DNA of 64,000 nucleotides from Zhengella sedimenti (GTDB lineage Bacteria; Pseudomonadota; Alphaproteobacteria; Rhizobiales; Rhizobiaceae), in assembly GCF_046506625.1 (NCBI RefSeq), contig NZ_JBKFFP010000008.1:1-64000 (forward strand), given 5' to 3'. Under the pieces are notes generated by a model. That model made no database searches, was not told the origin of the DNA, and saw only the letters and a list, made by a program, of their open reading frames with translations. This document shows, piece by piece, positions 9,501-15,067 of the stretch (its first letter is position 1; the number at the start of each line of letters is the position of its first letter). The position numbers were made by a program, and so were the translations under genes.

Positions 9501-11777
9501 ATTGTATGCGGGATTGGTCTCGTCATATCCCGCCGCCCATTCGTGGCTGGCGCCATTGCCATCCTGGTCGAGGTTCACCACGTCAGGCGCTATGGAGAAG
9601 TTGTGGACATACTCCTGGGCCCGCGACATGTGATAGAAGTCCAGGGAGAAATTGACGACCGGCTCGCTGAACGTGAACGTGAAATGGCCGGCGCGGAAAA
9701 CGCCGGAATCCGCAATTGGCAGGTCCGGTGTCGGGCTGATGAAAGGGTCGGTGAACCGGGTATCGCTCAAAGTGAAGGTGAGCGTCGTGTCGCCCAGCGC
9801 CGAGGTCCATGAGTAGGAAACCGGATTGCCTAGGGTCGCGGTATCGAACACAGCGGCGCCATCGTTGACGGCAGCATGCGGAAGCGGATCGGGGACCGTG
9901 CCTTCCTCGATATCGATGATGCCGTCGCCATCGCGGTCGATGTCGTTTTCGTCATCGACGCCGTCGCCGTCGGTGTCCCTCAAGACGTTGACTGTGCTCG
10001 CCGCCACTTCAGACATGGCACCGGTGCTGTCGGTGGTCTGGAACTGGAAGGTTCGCGCGCCGGGCGTGAGCGCGGAATCCGTGTTTTCATAGGTCGCCGC
10101 GCGCACGAACGCTTCCAGATCGACGGCTGGAAGGGGATTGGCCGCGCCGGTGGTATTGGTGACAGTGAACGTGCCCGTGGCCGCGACATATGAAATGTCC
10201 ACCTGGCTGGCGCCAACGGTCAGGCCGCTGGCGCTGCCATCGACCGACAGGTCAAAAGCCTGACCGGCAAGGGTGACGGTTTCGCTTGCACCGTCCATCA
10301 AACCGCCCGCCGCGATGGTCAGGGACGTGATGTCACCGGCACGGACGCCGGATATGGAAGCGTCCGCCGCCGCGATGTTCACCGGCCCGGCGCCTTCGAT
10401 GAAGCTGGTTTCACGATCCAGCGATTCGCTGAGCGCGGCATTGAAGGTCAGCCATTCGTTACCCATGATGCTGCCGTCCGAAAGATCGGCGATCCGGGCC
10501 GTCACGCTGTCGGCTGCGACATCGACGCGCCAGGTACTGTCGGCCATGCCGCCGCTGTTTCCACCCGGGCCAGCATTGAATCGCAATTGCAGCACGTCGC
10601 CGGAGGCGATGATATCGCCGTCGGCATAGTTGGCGATCTGGTCGTCCGGGTCGTGCACGACGGCCTGTCCGCCGCCTGTCCATGTCAGAGTCAGATCGGA
10701 ACTCTCTTCGAAGCCGCTCGTGGTGTATCCGGCGCGATAGACGCTGACAGTCCGGACGGCGCTGCCCGCATCCGGCGCGACAGCGAAGTTCCACGTGAAG
10801 GTATTGGTGCCGTCGGCGTTCAGGTCCTGGTTCCGGATCTCGACACCGTTGGCGCCAGCGGTGAAACCGGTCGTGTTGCCTGCGCCCGAATGGGCCGTGC
10901 GCGTCAGCGTGTAGGTCGCGGTTGCGGAACCGTCGGTCAGGGTTCCCGTGACGCTTGGGGTGGCGGACGTGACCGTCGTGCTGCTGACCGTGCTGACGGT
11001 CGCCTCCGGACCGTCGAGATCGACCGGCGCCGTTTCCACCGCCAATGTGCTCTCGAAGGACGCAGCGCCCAGGCCTTCGGCCTCGACCGCGCCGACGTGA
11101 CGCTCCAGCACCCAGTCGCCACCAAGGGATGAGGCGCCGGTCAGGTCGTCGGAAGCGGCGATATCTGCCCCCGTCGCCCTGGCCAGCGCCTCGACGGCTG
11201 ACGCCCCCGTCAGGTCCGCCGCAAAATCGCAACCATAGATCAGGATGTCGGCATCGGCCGACAGCGCCGCGCCGATGGCGGCCAGTTCATCGGCATGGTC
11301 GCCTCTGATGGATTGCGCGTCGAGCACGGCATTGCCAAGCGTCAATTCGCCCGGCCGCCCGTGCGAGAGGATGTGGATCGCATCGATGCCGGAGCGGCCC
11401 TCCAGCACCGATGCGATCTGCGCGACGCCGTCGGAGGAAGCGGCGAGCGTATGCACTTCGGCGTTTTCCGGCAGTGCGGCCAGGAGGGCGTCCGCACCGT
11501 CAACTCCGGCGTCGATGAAATAGACCTGCGTTCGCGTCTCCCGTGCCGGCGCGGCCAGCGCGGCAGCCAGTTCCGCGATGTCTCCCGCATCGTGGACCGG
11601 GGCGCTGTCGTGCGCGGCATCCCGTGCGAGATCGGCGGCCGTCTCCACCATGGCCGCATCGAGCAGGACGCGCGGCTCCAGCGCTTCCGGCAACTCGATT
11701 GCCTTGCGCGGCTTGCCCGCCGTGCGGTTTTTGCCCTGGTGTGTCCTGCCGGTCCCCCGAACGCGCTTGGCCGCCAT
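1..11777 (-). CDS. Giant secreted/surface repeat protein (LEPR-XLL, DUF4347, cadherin-like repeats), C-terminus outside window
   Basis: The frame is open from the ATG at 11777 to the left edge, giving 3,925 codons without the C-terminus. An AGAGGG ribosome-binding site lies 6 nt before the start. The N-terminus carries the LEPRVLLDA motif (residues 33-41), known from very large proteobacterial surface proteins, followed by a DUF4347 domain (about 83-240). Beyond this come Ig/cadherin-like modules of 85-120 residues rich in VNDAP and GTxT(V/F)T patterns, blocks of aspartate-rich TSP3 repeats (DTDGDG) that should bind calcium, and a beta-propeller-like stretch. The leftmost part is an array of 87-residue Ig-like repeats. 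Such proteins are usually exported by type I secretion and act as biofilm or adhesion proteins, but neither the secretion signal nor a transporter is inside the window. Function is inferred from architecture only. Several long ORFs on the opposite strand are shadows of this gene. Confidence 0.9.
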   Translation of the reverse strand, partial: MAAKRVRGTGRTHQGKNRTAGKPRKAIELPEALEPRVLLDAAMVETAADLARDAAHDSAPVHDAGDIAELAAALAAPARETRTQVYFIDAGVDGADALLAALPENAEVHTLAASSDGVAQIASVLEGRSGIDAIHILSHGRPGELTLGNAVLDAQSIRGDHADELAAIGAALSADADILIYGCDFAADLTGASAVEALARATGADIAASDDLTGASSLGGDWVLERHVGAVEAEGLGAASFESTLAVETAPVDLDGPEATVSTVSSTTVTSATPSVTGTLTDGSATATYTLTRTAHSGAGNTTGFTAGANGVEIRNQDLNADGTNTFTWNFAVAPDAGSAVRTVSVYRAGYTTSGFEESSDLTLTWTGGGQAVVHDPDDQIANYADGDIIASGDVLQLRFNAGPGGNSGGMADSTWRVDVAADSVTARIADLSDGSIMGNEWLTFNAALSESLDRETSFIEGAGPVNIAAADASISGVRAGDITSLTIAAGGLMDGASETVTLAGQAFDLSVDGSASGLTVGASQVDISYVAATGTFTVTNTTGAANPLPAVDLEAFVRAATYENTDSALTPGARTFQFQTTDSTGAMSEVAASTVNVLRDTDGDGVDDENDIDRDGDGIIDIEEGTVPDPLPHAAVNDGAAVFDTATLGNPVSYSWTSALGDTTLTFTLSDTRFTDPFISPTPDLPIADSGVFRAGHFTFTFSEPVVNFSLDFYHMSRAQEYVHNFSIAPDVVNLDQDGNGASHEWAAGYDETNPAYNDNGILYSVGADQEFTTSSDITRLTWNGPLTELSFSLAQNASAEFFETFITAGFGISGGAVEVPADDDGDGIINLLDTDSDKDGITDNVEIQSTAGYVPPSGIDVDGDGLDDAYDQDTTSTDPLLSKGLTPVDTDGDGTPDFRDEDSDNDGTPDIAERGDGAPTSVTSTVDTDQDGLYDIFEGSDADDGPRPFDENIDGSGNFNLAGVPALNADGSNAVPLTTDLLFRDVPQGATLPASITVSTVAGQPVNADPLAGATDPEGDTFAITGIYDPADPATRIALAVDTPVTLASGTKVTLKADGTLDIEKADGAPVVEAITYEVTDSTGLVSSSTMNVILDTDGDGVDDDTDIDDDNDGILDTAEEPPFDIGAATYDGADPVTEESIPTGITFSPDGMTMFVVGTFQDNVNQYSLTEPFNPTAGHTLVGQFYVNAQAPRAEDVHFSPDGLRMFLVDSANDSVHQYSLDTAFDVVNGTIQYDGSVAAGDSTPTGVRFNADGTRMYVSGQLDKTVLQYSLATPYDVTGSVTLEGETGSLTPTVGAIRGLALSGDGNYLFLLDDLNELVHTYALETPFDVLSTRTYGGSYSIAAQEVGATGIAFSNDGSKLFIIGGQRQVLQYSLPVSVDFDGIPSSRDLDSDEDGITDNVEAQTTAGYIAPSGVDTDGNGLDDAYESAPGAGEGLTPVDTDGDGTADFLDTDSDGDGNLDINERRDGAPSSVTDTTDTDGDGLYDIFEGADANDGFDVNDGNIDGSGNFNLAASAGVNADGSNAVPLTGDLNFRTFVSNTAPVLPAAGGPVPVSEDGIVTGNVLTGVTDTDGDTVTVSEFSIAGDPATYGPGETAHIDGVGAVRINADGGYVFAPAPDYQGPVPAISFTASDGNGGTDAGTLQFADVTGNDDAPVIDLDVADTTANPPSVFPTTQITTETDTEATGRIGDGATWAAGWTLTRTGATGYSPAMDAFAYEGGIVARAQEDAATGDSFAVEFTATAESTSVIEAVVVGGKDAISTEPGNYTITWTGGAAGAVLSDPDGQIDNFNDGDIIMSGDVLHLAAQTTAASWSVRVPSDNVAVEYVADSGADTTNEDVIFRVIGHGTGTSGTFTEGGSLVAGAQPDAIVSSLGENDITSLSIQVTNRLDGAHELMTIGGHTFDLSVNGSAGAVDIGGSQVDIAYVVAGNAGTFTVTNTTGAANPLSDADLSALIRTITYENTSENPQGTVRNVFITATDATGQVSNTGRARFDIVAVNDAPVIDLDGDNSTTNPGTFPGDAVTSNDGTTATGTFGDGTTWGADFTLQVTDSHGYNPSFGPLVEPTGGVYARMFFDADVGDDRYSLSLDVSAQPNSIVDSITVISRPGVEMSEGTFTFTWEGGGSAVLSDPDGQISNFADGDTIRPGDTIIMSISTTTPSWSVTIEGSNVALDYVSTKPPTNESANEQLIFLVNGRAAGASSTFTEDGGAVAIADSDATLSDLGENDITALTIVASGIADGAAEQVTIAGQTVDLSQDASLNGITVGGTQVDIAYVAASGTFTVTNTAGAATAIPVADLTALIAGMTYENTSQDPTGGVRSFAFTTTDSAGLSSNTASAGVTVVPVNDAPTGTADPIAVTEDTTAGPVNVLANLSDLEGDTITIASATIDTNGDGTPDALTLGTATPITDAGGNAIGTITVAADGNVTFVPAPDYDGAVPDLTFTPTDGTDDGAPVTVSFGTVTGVNDVPVTVTDTIPVTEDTTAGPVNVLANDTDADGDTLTIASASMDIDGDGTPDALTLGTATPVTDAGGNAIGTITVTADGNVTFVPAPDYDGAVPDLTYVATDGTVNSAPGTVSFGTVTGVNDAPVMNLDPNNDSGTPGDTSDDGADDGGYLITFTEHDPRFPIVDTDFVLTDAEDNIAEVVITLTNGLVGDMFFMPGALPGGITGTVVPPTPLAADGTVTITLTGAAMTTSADWTAVIKGIFFIPSATNPENPDPADRTITFKATDSSLASSATLTTTIHVVPLNDAPVLDLDDDNGSGVLAGHYNGAYTENGAPAAISGGVLITDFDDTMLEGATIELTNGFAGDQLTVGTLPAGISLVGAAPGNLTGAGTITIELTGTATLADYQAAIAAITYSSTSENPNETTREISVSVNDGGLDSAVRTAFITVTAVNDVPTGSIAPVTVTEDTPASGNVLTDVTDAEGDTITVASASIDLDGDGTPDALTLGTPSDIVDSGGNPVGTIQVDTDGAYTFTPAPNYDGPVPDLTIVPTDGTGDGAPLTLSFGTVQGVDDNPFIDLDGDDSSGAAGTGFAGTFTEGLQGGTPLQDATDLVISDVDGVGIASLTVEFDGTFPDSGHEKLYPMNRTTTSAIFTQGGNPVDVNIAFQGTNYRFVFDGNGSVTISNADTGQSLSEAQARAALNILRYGNTSQAPTEGDRSFTITVTDTRGFTAQATASISVAGVNDAAHISLDADNSTGATNDATIVEPSTVSGSAGSLTGTLPDGTAFTVTGASVTVTGTAPVENPNFTDAYADSLTEMRLGAENQPSIISFNGGIIPEGTYLVLKDVDGAESITMTDANGQTPDIVEQTDRYLGAVTVDIPYDPATGELSGLGAPSGFQSDQLIVFDISGMQDLQITAHSGLFFQFAIMGTVPEALNASATFTEDGGAVAIADSDAALSDLGENDITSLTVVASGMADGAAEQMTIAGQTVDLSQDASLNGITVGGTQVDIAYVAATGTFTVTNTAGATTPMATADLSAIIAGMTYENTSQNPTEGARTFAISATDADGLESDPASASVSVVAVNDAPVANDDALASDEDTPFNGNVFDDNGNGADIDVDLDTFTVTRVTGATDVAALTGLADGANVGTAIAGSNGGTFTLNTDGTVSFDPGADFNDLDTGENRTTSIVYQVDDGNGGTATAVATMTVGGVTEDLVVSTTTANPDGTVTVSGTGEPGATIDVTFEDGTTGTTTVQNDGTYSVTSTTPQTTGNLSVQQTDSQSNIDGPETVLYTDTTAPLEPTGVTATPNDDGTLSVTGSGEPGSQVTVTFPDGSTGTATVNPDGTWGPVTSTAPQTSGDVTASQEDEAGNVSGETTVPYSDTTAPLEPTGVTATPNDDGTLSVTGSGEPGSQVTVTFPDGTTGTATVNPDGTWGPVTSTAPQTSGDVTASQEDEAGNVSGETTVPYSDTTAPL
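4001..4720 (-). repeat. 360-bp tandem modules (cadherin/VCBS-like) inside the giant protein
   Basis: Two adjacent copies begin at 4001 and 4361 with the same bases (cgttgacgcc). They encode units of 120 residues with the patterns TVTGVNDVP, VTEDTTAGPVNVLAN and DGDGTPDALTLGTATP. A more diverged copy occupies about 2703-3060, and a distant one about 6805-7130. Spacing is in frame. These are cadherin-like stalk domains. Confidence 0.85.
4730..5165 (-). repeat. Dispersed ~430-bp module, one of four copies in the giant gene
   Basis: This stretch encodes a module with the patterns TFTEDGGAVAIADSDA, LGENDIT, VTIAGQTVDLS and VGGTQVDIAYVAA. A nearly identical copy lies at about 1190-1615. More diverged copies lie at about 5770-6210 and 9995-10410. 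Between the first two, long runs of bases are unchanged although they are 3.5 kb apart, which suggests recent duplication or gene conversion within the gene. Confidence 0.8.
7620..8420 (-). other. Beta-propeller-like segment in the giant protein
   Basis: About 260 residues show four or five related blades of 50-70 residues with the pattern F(D/N)V or FNP, then a YSL motif, then SxDGxxLF or SPDGxxMF. Examples are FSPDGMTMFVV, FSPDGLRMFLV, FNADGTRMYV and LSGDGNYLFLL. This resembles YVTN/NHL-type propellers and interrupts a chain made otherwise of Ig-like and TSP3 modules. TSP3 repeats flank it at about 7270-7620 and 8410-8500. Confidence 0.7.
11058..11531 (-). other. DUF4347 domain with a His-Gly/Gly-Cys pair, N-terminal part of the giant protein
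   Basis: Residues about 83-240 of the giant protein match the DUF4347 pattern: a strand with VYFIDAG, then HILSHGRPGEL (His139), then ILIYGCDFA (Cys183), then SLGGDWVLE. The 44-residue spacing between an SHG and a YGC motif after a hydrophobic strand recalls the catalytic dyad layout of clan CD cysteine peptidases such as caspases and gingipains. Whether this domain is a protease is an inference. The family is usually listed only as a domain of unknown function at the N-terminus of large repeat proteins. Confidence 0.75.
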
Positions 11778-12098
11778 GATAACCCTCTATGGTTGCATTC
11801 TGATTTGGCCACTATCTATGCGAATGATTGACGAAAAGTAAACGGTTGTATTTCCGATTTTGTCTAAATTTTTGGTTGTTTTCGCGGAATGGCAAGCAGC
11901 ATGGCGGCTTTTTCGCATTCCGGCCCGCAAGGGGATGGCGCCTTTTGCCAAATGCGAAACTGGCACGGGCATCGCCCAAGGGTCCTGCCGCGAATCAGAT
12001 CCGTAAAACCGGGAGGTCAAACCAAGCCTTGACGGCGCCGTCCGCAGGCGGGAAAAGAGCAGCACTTTACGATAACGTAAATTGGAGGGAATTCCCGG
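11778..12098. promoter_or_regulatory. Divergent intergenic region between the giant surface gene and nitronate monooxygenase
   Basis: The 321-bp region has no convincing gene. Its left third (about 11805-11880) is clearly AT-rich against a GC-rich background and probably carries the promoter of the giant surface gene. The right end holds a TTTACG palindrome and the ribosome-binding site GGAGGG of the next gene. I could not fix -10/-35 boxes with confidence. Confidence 0.5.
12066..12081. promoter_or_regulatory. Palindromic operator TTTACG-N4-CGTAAA before nitronate monooxygenase
   Basis: The 16-bp perfect inverted repeat tttacgataacgtaaa ends 17 bp before the ATG and just before the ribosome-binding site. 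It resembles the TTTACGT-type palindromes reported for LiuR-like MerR-family regulators of branched-chain amino acid and fatty acid breakdown. A related site stands before the acyl-CoA ligase. Its position suggests repression. The regulator is not in the window. Confidence 0.6.
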
Positions 12099-13052
12099 AT
12101 GGCTCTGCCTGACATTCTCAAGACGAACCTGCGCATTCCCGTCGTCGGTTCGCCGCTGTTCATCATCTCGCATCCGCCGCTGGTGCTGGAACAGTGCAAG
12201 GCGGGCATCGTGGGTTCGTTTCCCGCGCTCAATGCGCGGCCGGAGGCACAGCTTGACGAATGGCTGGCGCAGATCACCGAGGAACTGGCCGCCCATGACA
12301 GGGCGCACCCGGACCGGCCTGCCGCACCCTTCGCGGTCAACCAGATCGTGCACAAGACCAACACGCGACTGCAGCACGACCTGGAGATGTGCGTGAAATA
12401 CAAGGTGCCGGTGGTCATCACCTCGCTCGGGGCGGTGCCGGAGGTGAACGAGGCCATCCATTCCTATGGCGGCATCGTGCTGCACGACATCATCCACGAC
12501 CGCCATGCCCGCAAGGCCATCGAGAAGGGCGCCGACGGGCTGGTTGCCGTTGCCACCGGCGCCGGCGGCCATGCCGGCACGCTGTCGCCCTTCGCGCTCG
12601 TCCAGGAAATCCGCGAATGGTTCGACGGGCCGCTCCTGCTGTCAGGCTCGATCGCCAATGGTGGCGCCGTGCTGGCCGCGCAGGCCATGGGCGCCGACAT
12701 GGCATATATCGGTTCGCCGTTCATCGCCACGCAGGAAGCCCGCGCGGTCGACGCCTACAAGGAAATGATCGTCGGCTCGAATGCCGCCGACATCGTCTAT
12801 TCCAACCTGTTCACCGGCGTGCACGGGAACTACCTGAAGGGCTCCATCCGCAATGCGGGCATGGACCCGGACAACCTGCCGGAGAGCGACCCGTCGAAAA
12901 TGAACTTCGGCGGCGACAAGTCGAAGGCCTGGAAGGACATCTGGGGCTGCGGCCAGGGCATCGGCGCGGTCAAGGAAATCGTTCCCGCCGCCGCGCTGGT
13001 CGACCGGCTGGCGAAGGAATATGCCGAGGCCAAGGCGCGCATCTGCGGCTGA
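12099..13052 (+). CDS. Nitronate monooxygenase (2-nitropropane dioxygenase family)
   Basis: The 317-residue product is an FMN-dependent TIM-barrel oxidoreductase that oxidises alkyl nitronates to carbonyl compounds and nitrite. Family hallmarks are the N-terminal VGSPLFIISHPPLVLEQCKAG strand, the GAGGHAGTLSPFAL loop (about residues 155-168) with the putative catalytic histidine, and LSGSIANGGAVLAAQAMGAD followed by YIGSPFIA, which bind the FMN phosphate. Length is normal for the family. The ATG at 12099 follows GGAGGG by 9 nt. A TTTACG palindrome lies in the promoter and a strong hairpin follows the stop, so the gene is probably transcribed alone. In many alphaproteobacteria such genes belong to acyl-CoA catabolic regulons, and the true substrate may not be a nitronate. 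Confidence 0.9.
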   Translation: MALPDILKTNLRIPVVGSPLFIISHPPLVLEQCKAGIVGSFPALNARPEAQLDEWLAQITEELAAHDRAHPDRPAAPFAVNQIVHKTNTRLQHDLEMCVKYKVPVVITSLGAVPEVNEAIHSYGGIVLHDIIHDRHARKAIEKGADGLVAVATGAGGHAGTLSPFALVQEIREWFDGPLLLSGSIANGGAVLAAQAMGADMAYIGSPFIATQEARAVDAYKEMIVGSNAADIVYSNLFTGVHGNYLKGSIRNAGMDPDNLPESDPSKMNFGGDKSKAWKDIWGCGQGIGAVKEIVPAAALVDRLAKEYAEAKARICG

Positions 13053-13077
13053 GCCGGTTCCGGCTTTCAGAACGGCC

Positions 13078-13103
13078 ACGGGCGCCCGGCGGGCGCCCGT
13101 TTA
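13078..13103 (+). terminator. Rho-independent terminator after nitronate monooxygenase
   Basis: A perfect 10-bp stem (ACGGGCGCCC / GGGCGCCCGT) with a 3-nt loop is followed by TTTAA, 26 bp after the stop codon. It also faces the end of the minus-strand CoxM-like gene. Confidence 0.75.
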
Positions 13104-13222
13104 AGTTCCCGGCATCGCTGATGACCCTGGGCAGTTCCGCTTTTCGTTGAACCGCTCCAATGCGACATGTTTTTTACGCAATTCCGGACGCGAAACCGGT
13201 GTCCACTTTCGCTGGAATTGCT

Positions 13223-14251
13223 CTAGTTGCCGAAGCCGAACAGGCGGGCAAGCCAGCCGCGCTTCTTGACCGGCGGCGCGGAGCGAACGGTTTCCCTGAC
13301 CTGCTCGGCCACCCGCCCGGCGGTATCGCGCGCCTCTTCGACAGTTTCCTCCACGGCTGCGCGTGCTGCCTGGCCTGCCTTCTGCGCCTCGTCCACCACG
13401 GCCTCCGCCGCCTTCGTCAGGTCGCCATCGGGGCGCACGGTGGCAACCGGACCGCTGCCGGCCGCGACCACCGCGCGTTTGGCCATGACCGTCACGAGAT
13501 TGGCCCGGTATTCGGCATTGGCATGCATGTCGCTCATCATGCTGCTCGCCGGCACGCTCTTGCCCTCCAGCGCGGCGGGCGAAAAATCGCCGGCAAGCGC
13601 CGCTTCCAGTTCGCTGGCGCGGAACACGCCGTCATTGCCCGCCCCGGTGACAGCCACGCGGACGTCGCCGCCGCGGCGGGCAACGAAAACGCCGGTCATC
13701 GCGTAACGCGAGGCCGGGTTGGGAAACTTGGCATAGCCTGCGGCATCGGGCGCCTCGAATGTCACGGCCGTGACGATCTCGCCATCCTCAAGCGCGGTCT
13801 CGAACAGGCCGGTGAAGAAATCGTCGGCGGCGATCTCGCGCCGGTCTGTGACGATGGTGGCGCCGAGACCCAGCATGGCGGCAGGATAGTCCGCCGCCGG
13901 GTCATTGTTTGCGATCGACCCTCCGATGGTGCCCATGTGGCGCACGTGCGGGTCTCCGATATGGCTGGCCAGCGATGTCAGGGCCGGGCAAGCGGCGGCG
14001 AGATCCGCGGATGCGGCGACTTCGGCATGGGGCGTCGCCGCGCCTATGGTGATGGTGCCGCCGGAAACCGTGATTCCCTTCAGGCTGGCGATGTGGCGCA
14101 GGTCGATGAGGTCGGACGGCGCGGCAAGCCGCGTCTTCATGGCCGGGATCAGCGTCTGTCCGCCGGACACGTATTTCGCTTCCGCCGCGTCCTTGGCCAG
14201 ACGGGCCGCCTCTTCCACAGAGGACGCGCGATGATAGGTGGTATCGTACAT
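13223..14251 (-). CDS. FAD-binding medium subunit of a xanthine/CO dehydrogenase-type enzyme (CoxM family) with a C-terminal tail
   Basis: The product has 342 residues from the ATG at 14251, which follows GGGAGGAAAACG. Residues 1-265 are a normal CoxM/CutM FAD domain, with YVSGGQTLIPAMK (about 27-39) and MGTIGGSIANNDPAADYPAA (about 106-125) contacting FAD, then the CoxM C-terminal domain ending near AEYRANLVTVMAKRAV. Residues 275-342 are an extra Ala/Glu/Arg-rich segment that looks helical or coiled-coil and ends in a basic-hydrophobic tip (KKRGWLARLFGFGN). CoxM proteins normally work with a 2Fe-2S small subunit and a molybdopterin large subunit. Neither is encoded next to it, so it either pairs with subunits elsewhere or has another role. 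An upstream in-frame start at 14332 lacks a ribosome-binding site. Confidence 0.85.
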   Translation of the reverse strand: MYDTTYHRASSVEEAARLAKDAAEAKYVSGGQTLIPAMKTRLAAPSDLIDLRHIASLKGITVSGGTITIGAATPHAEVAASADLAAACPALTSLASHIGDPHVRHMGTIGGSIANNDPAADYPAAMLGLGATIVTDRREIAADDFFTGLFETALEDGEIVTAVTFEAPDAAGYAKFPNPASRYAMTGVFVARRGGDVRVAVTGAGNDGVFRASELEAALAGDFSPAALEGKSVPASSMMSDMHANAEYRANLVTVMAKRAVVAAGSGPVATVRPDGDLTKAAEAVVDEAQKAGQAARAAVEETVEEARDTAGRVAEQVRETVRSAPPVKKRGWLARLFGFGN

Positions 14252-14473
14252 TCGTTTTCCTCCCGCTCGGCCTTCCGCCCTTCGATGGCGGCAAAAGGTC
14301 CCTTGGGGGAGCATGGCGCGGACCGGCGCCATTGTCCAGAAAACGCCCCGGCCTGTGACCGAAAGAACAAGGCCGGACGCCGGCGCGCTTCTTGTTCACG
14401 ATAAGCAAAACTGCTGCTTGAAATCGCCGCGCTTTGACGGTATCACGCGCTCAGTTCCGGCGCATCGCCGCGG

Positions 14474-14549
<76 letters not shown>

Positions 14550-14701
14550 CTTCTCCGTTCAAGCAATCTGTGCCCACGCCGCCCGGCAAGACGGGGTGTG
14601 CCAATTGTCGGCCGGTCTTTCAAGGCGTCGCCGAATGTGCCGGATGCGCACATGAAAACGCCCGCCGGAGCGGGCGCCTCTCAGTCAGTGGAAGACATGC
14701 C

Positions 14702-15055
14702 TTATTGTGCCTTTGGCGGCATGATCAGCGACTGCACCGTATAGACGAGGATGGAAATGCCCACGGCGCCCAGCGCCGCGATGCCGAGGAAGACGATCAC
14801 GTCGATCGGGCCGCCCAGATCCGCAAGGCTGGAATTGGTGACGCCAAGCACGAGCGCGACCGCCGCCACCGCGCCAAAAGGCATGGAGACCTGCGCCCAC
14901 AGGAACTTCCTCATGGACACCGAGCGGTCCCGCACAAGCACGAAGAGATAGGCCGCGGTGACGATCACGGCGGCGATGACCAGAAACCAGAAGAACAGGC
15001 CGCCAAACATCTCCTCGAAGACGGCCAGCAATGTTTCAAGTGTGAGTTCCTTCAT
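14702..15055 (-). CDS. DUF5368 family small membrane protein
   Basis: The 117-residue protein has hydrophobic segments at about 21-41, 60-73 and 84-110, so probably three membrane helices, and a basic loop (VRDRSVSMRK) between the first two. It matches what I know of DUF5368, a short alphaproteobacterial membrane family of unknown function. It starts 12 bp after the sulfide:quinone oxidoreductase gene and is clearly in the same operon behind the FNR-type box. A role as membrane partner of that flavoprotein is inference. Confidence 0.75.
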   Translation of the reverse strand: MKELTLETLLAVFEEMFGGLFFWFLVIAAVIVTAAYLFVLVRDRSVSMRKFLWAQVSMPFGAVAAVALVLGVTNSSLADLGGPIDVIVFLGIAALGAVGISILVYTVQSLIMPPKAQ

Positions 15056-15067
15056 GGCCGGTTCTCC

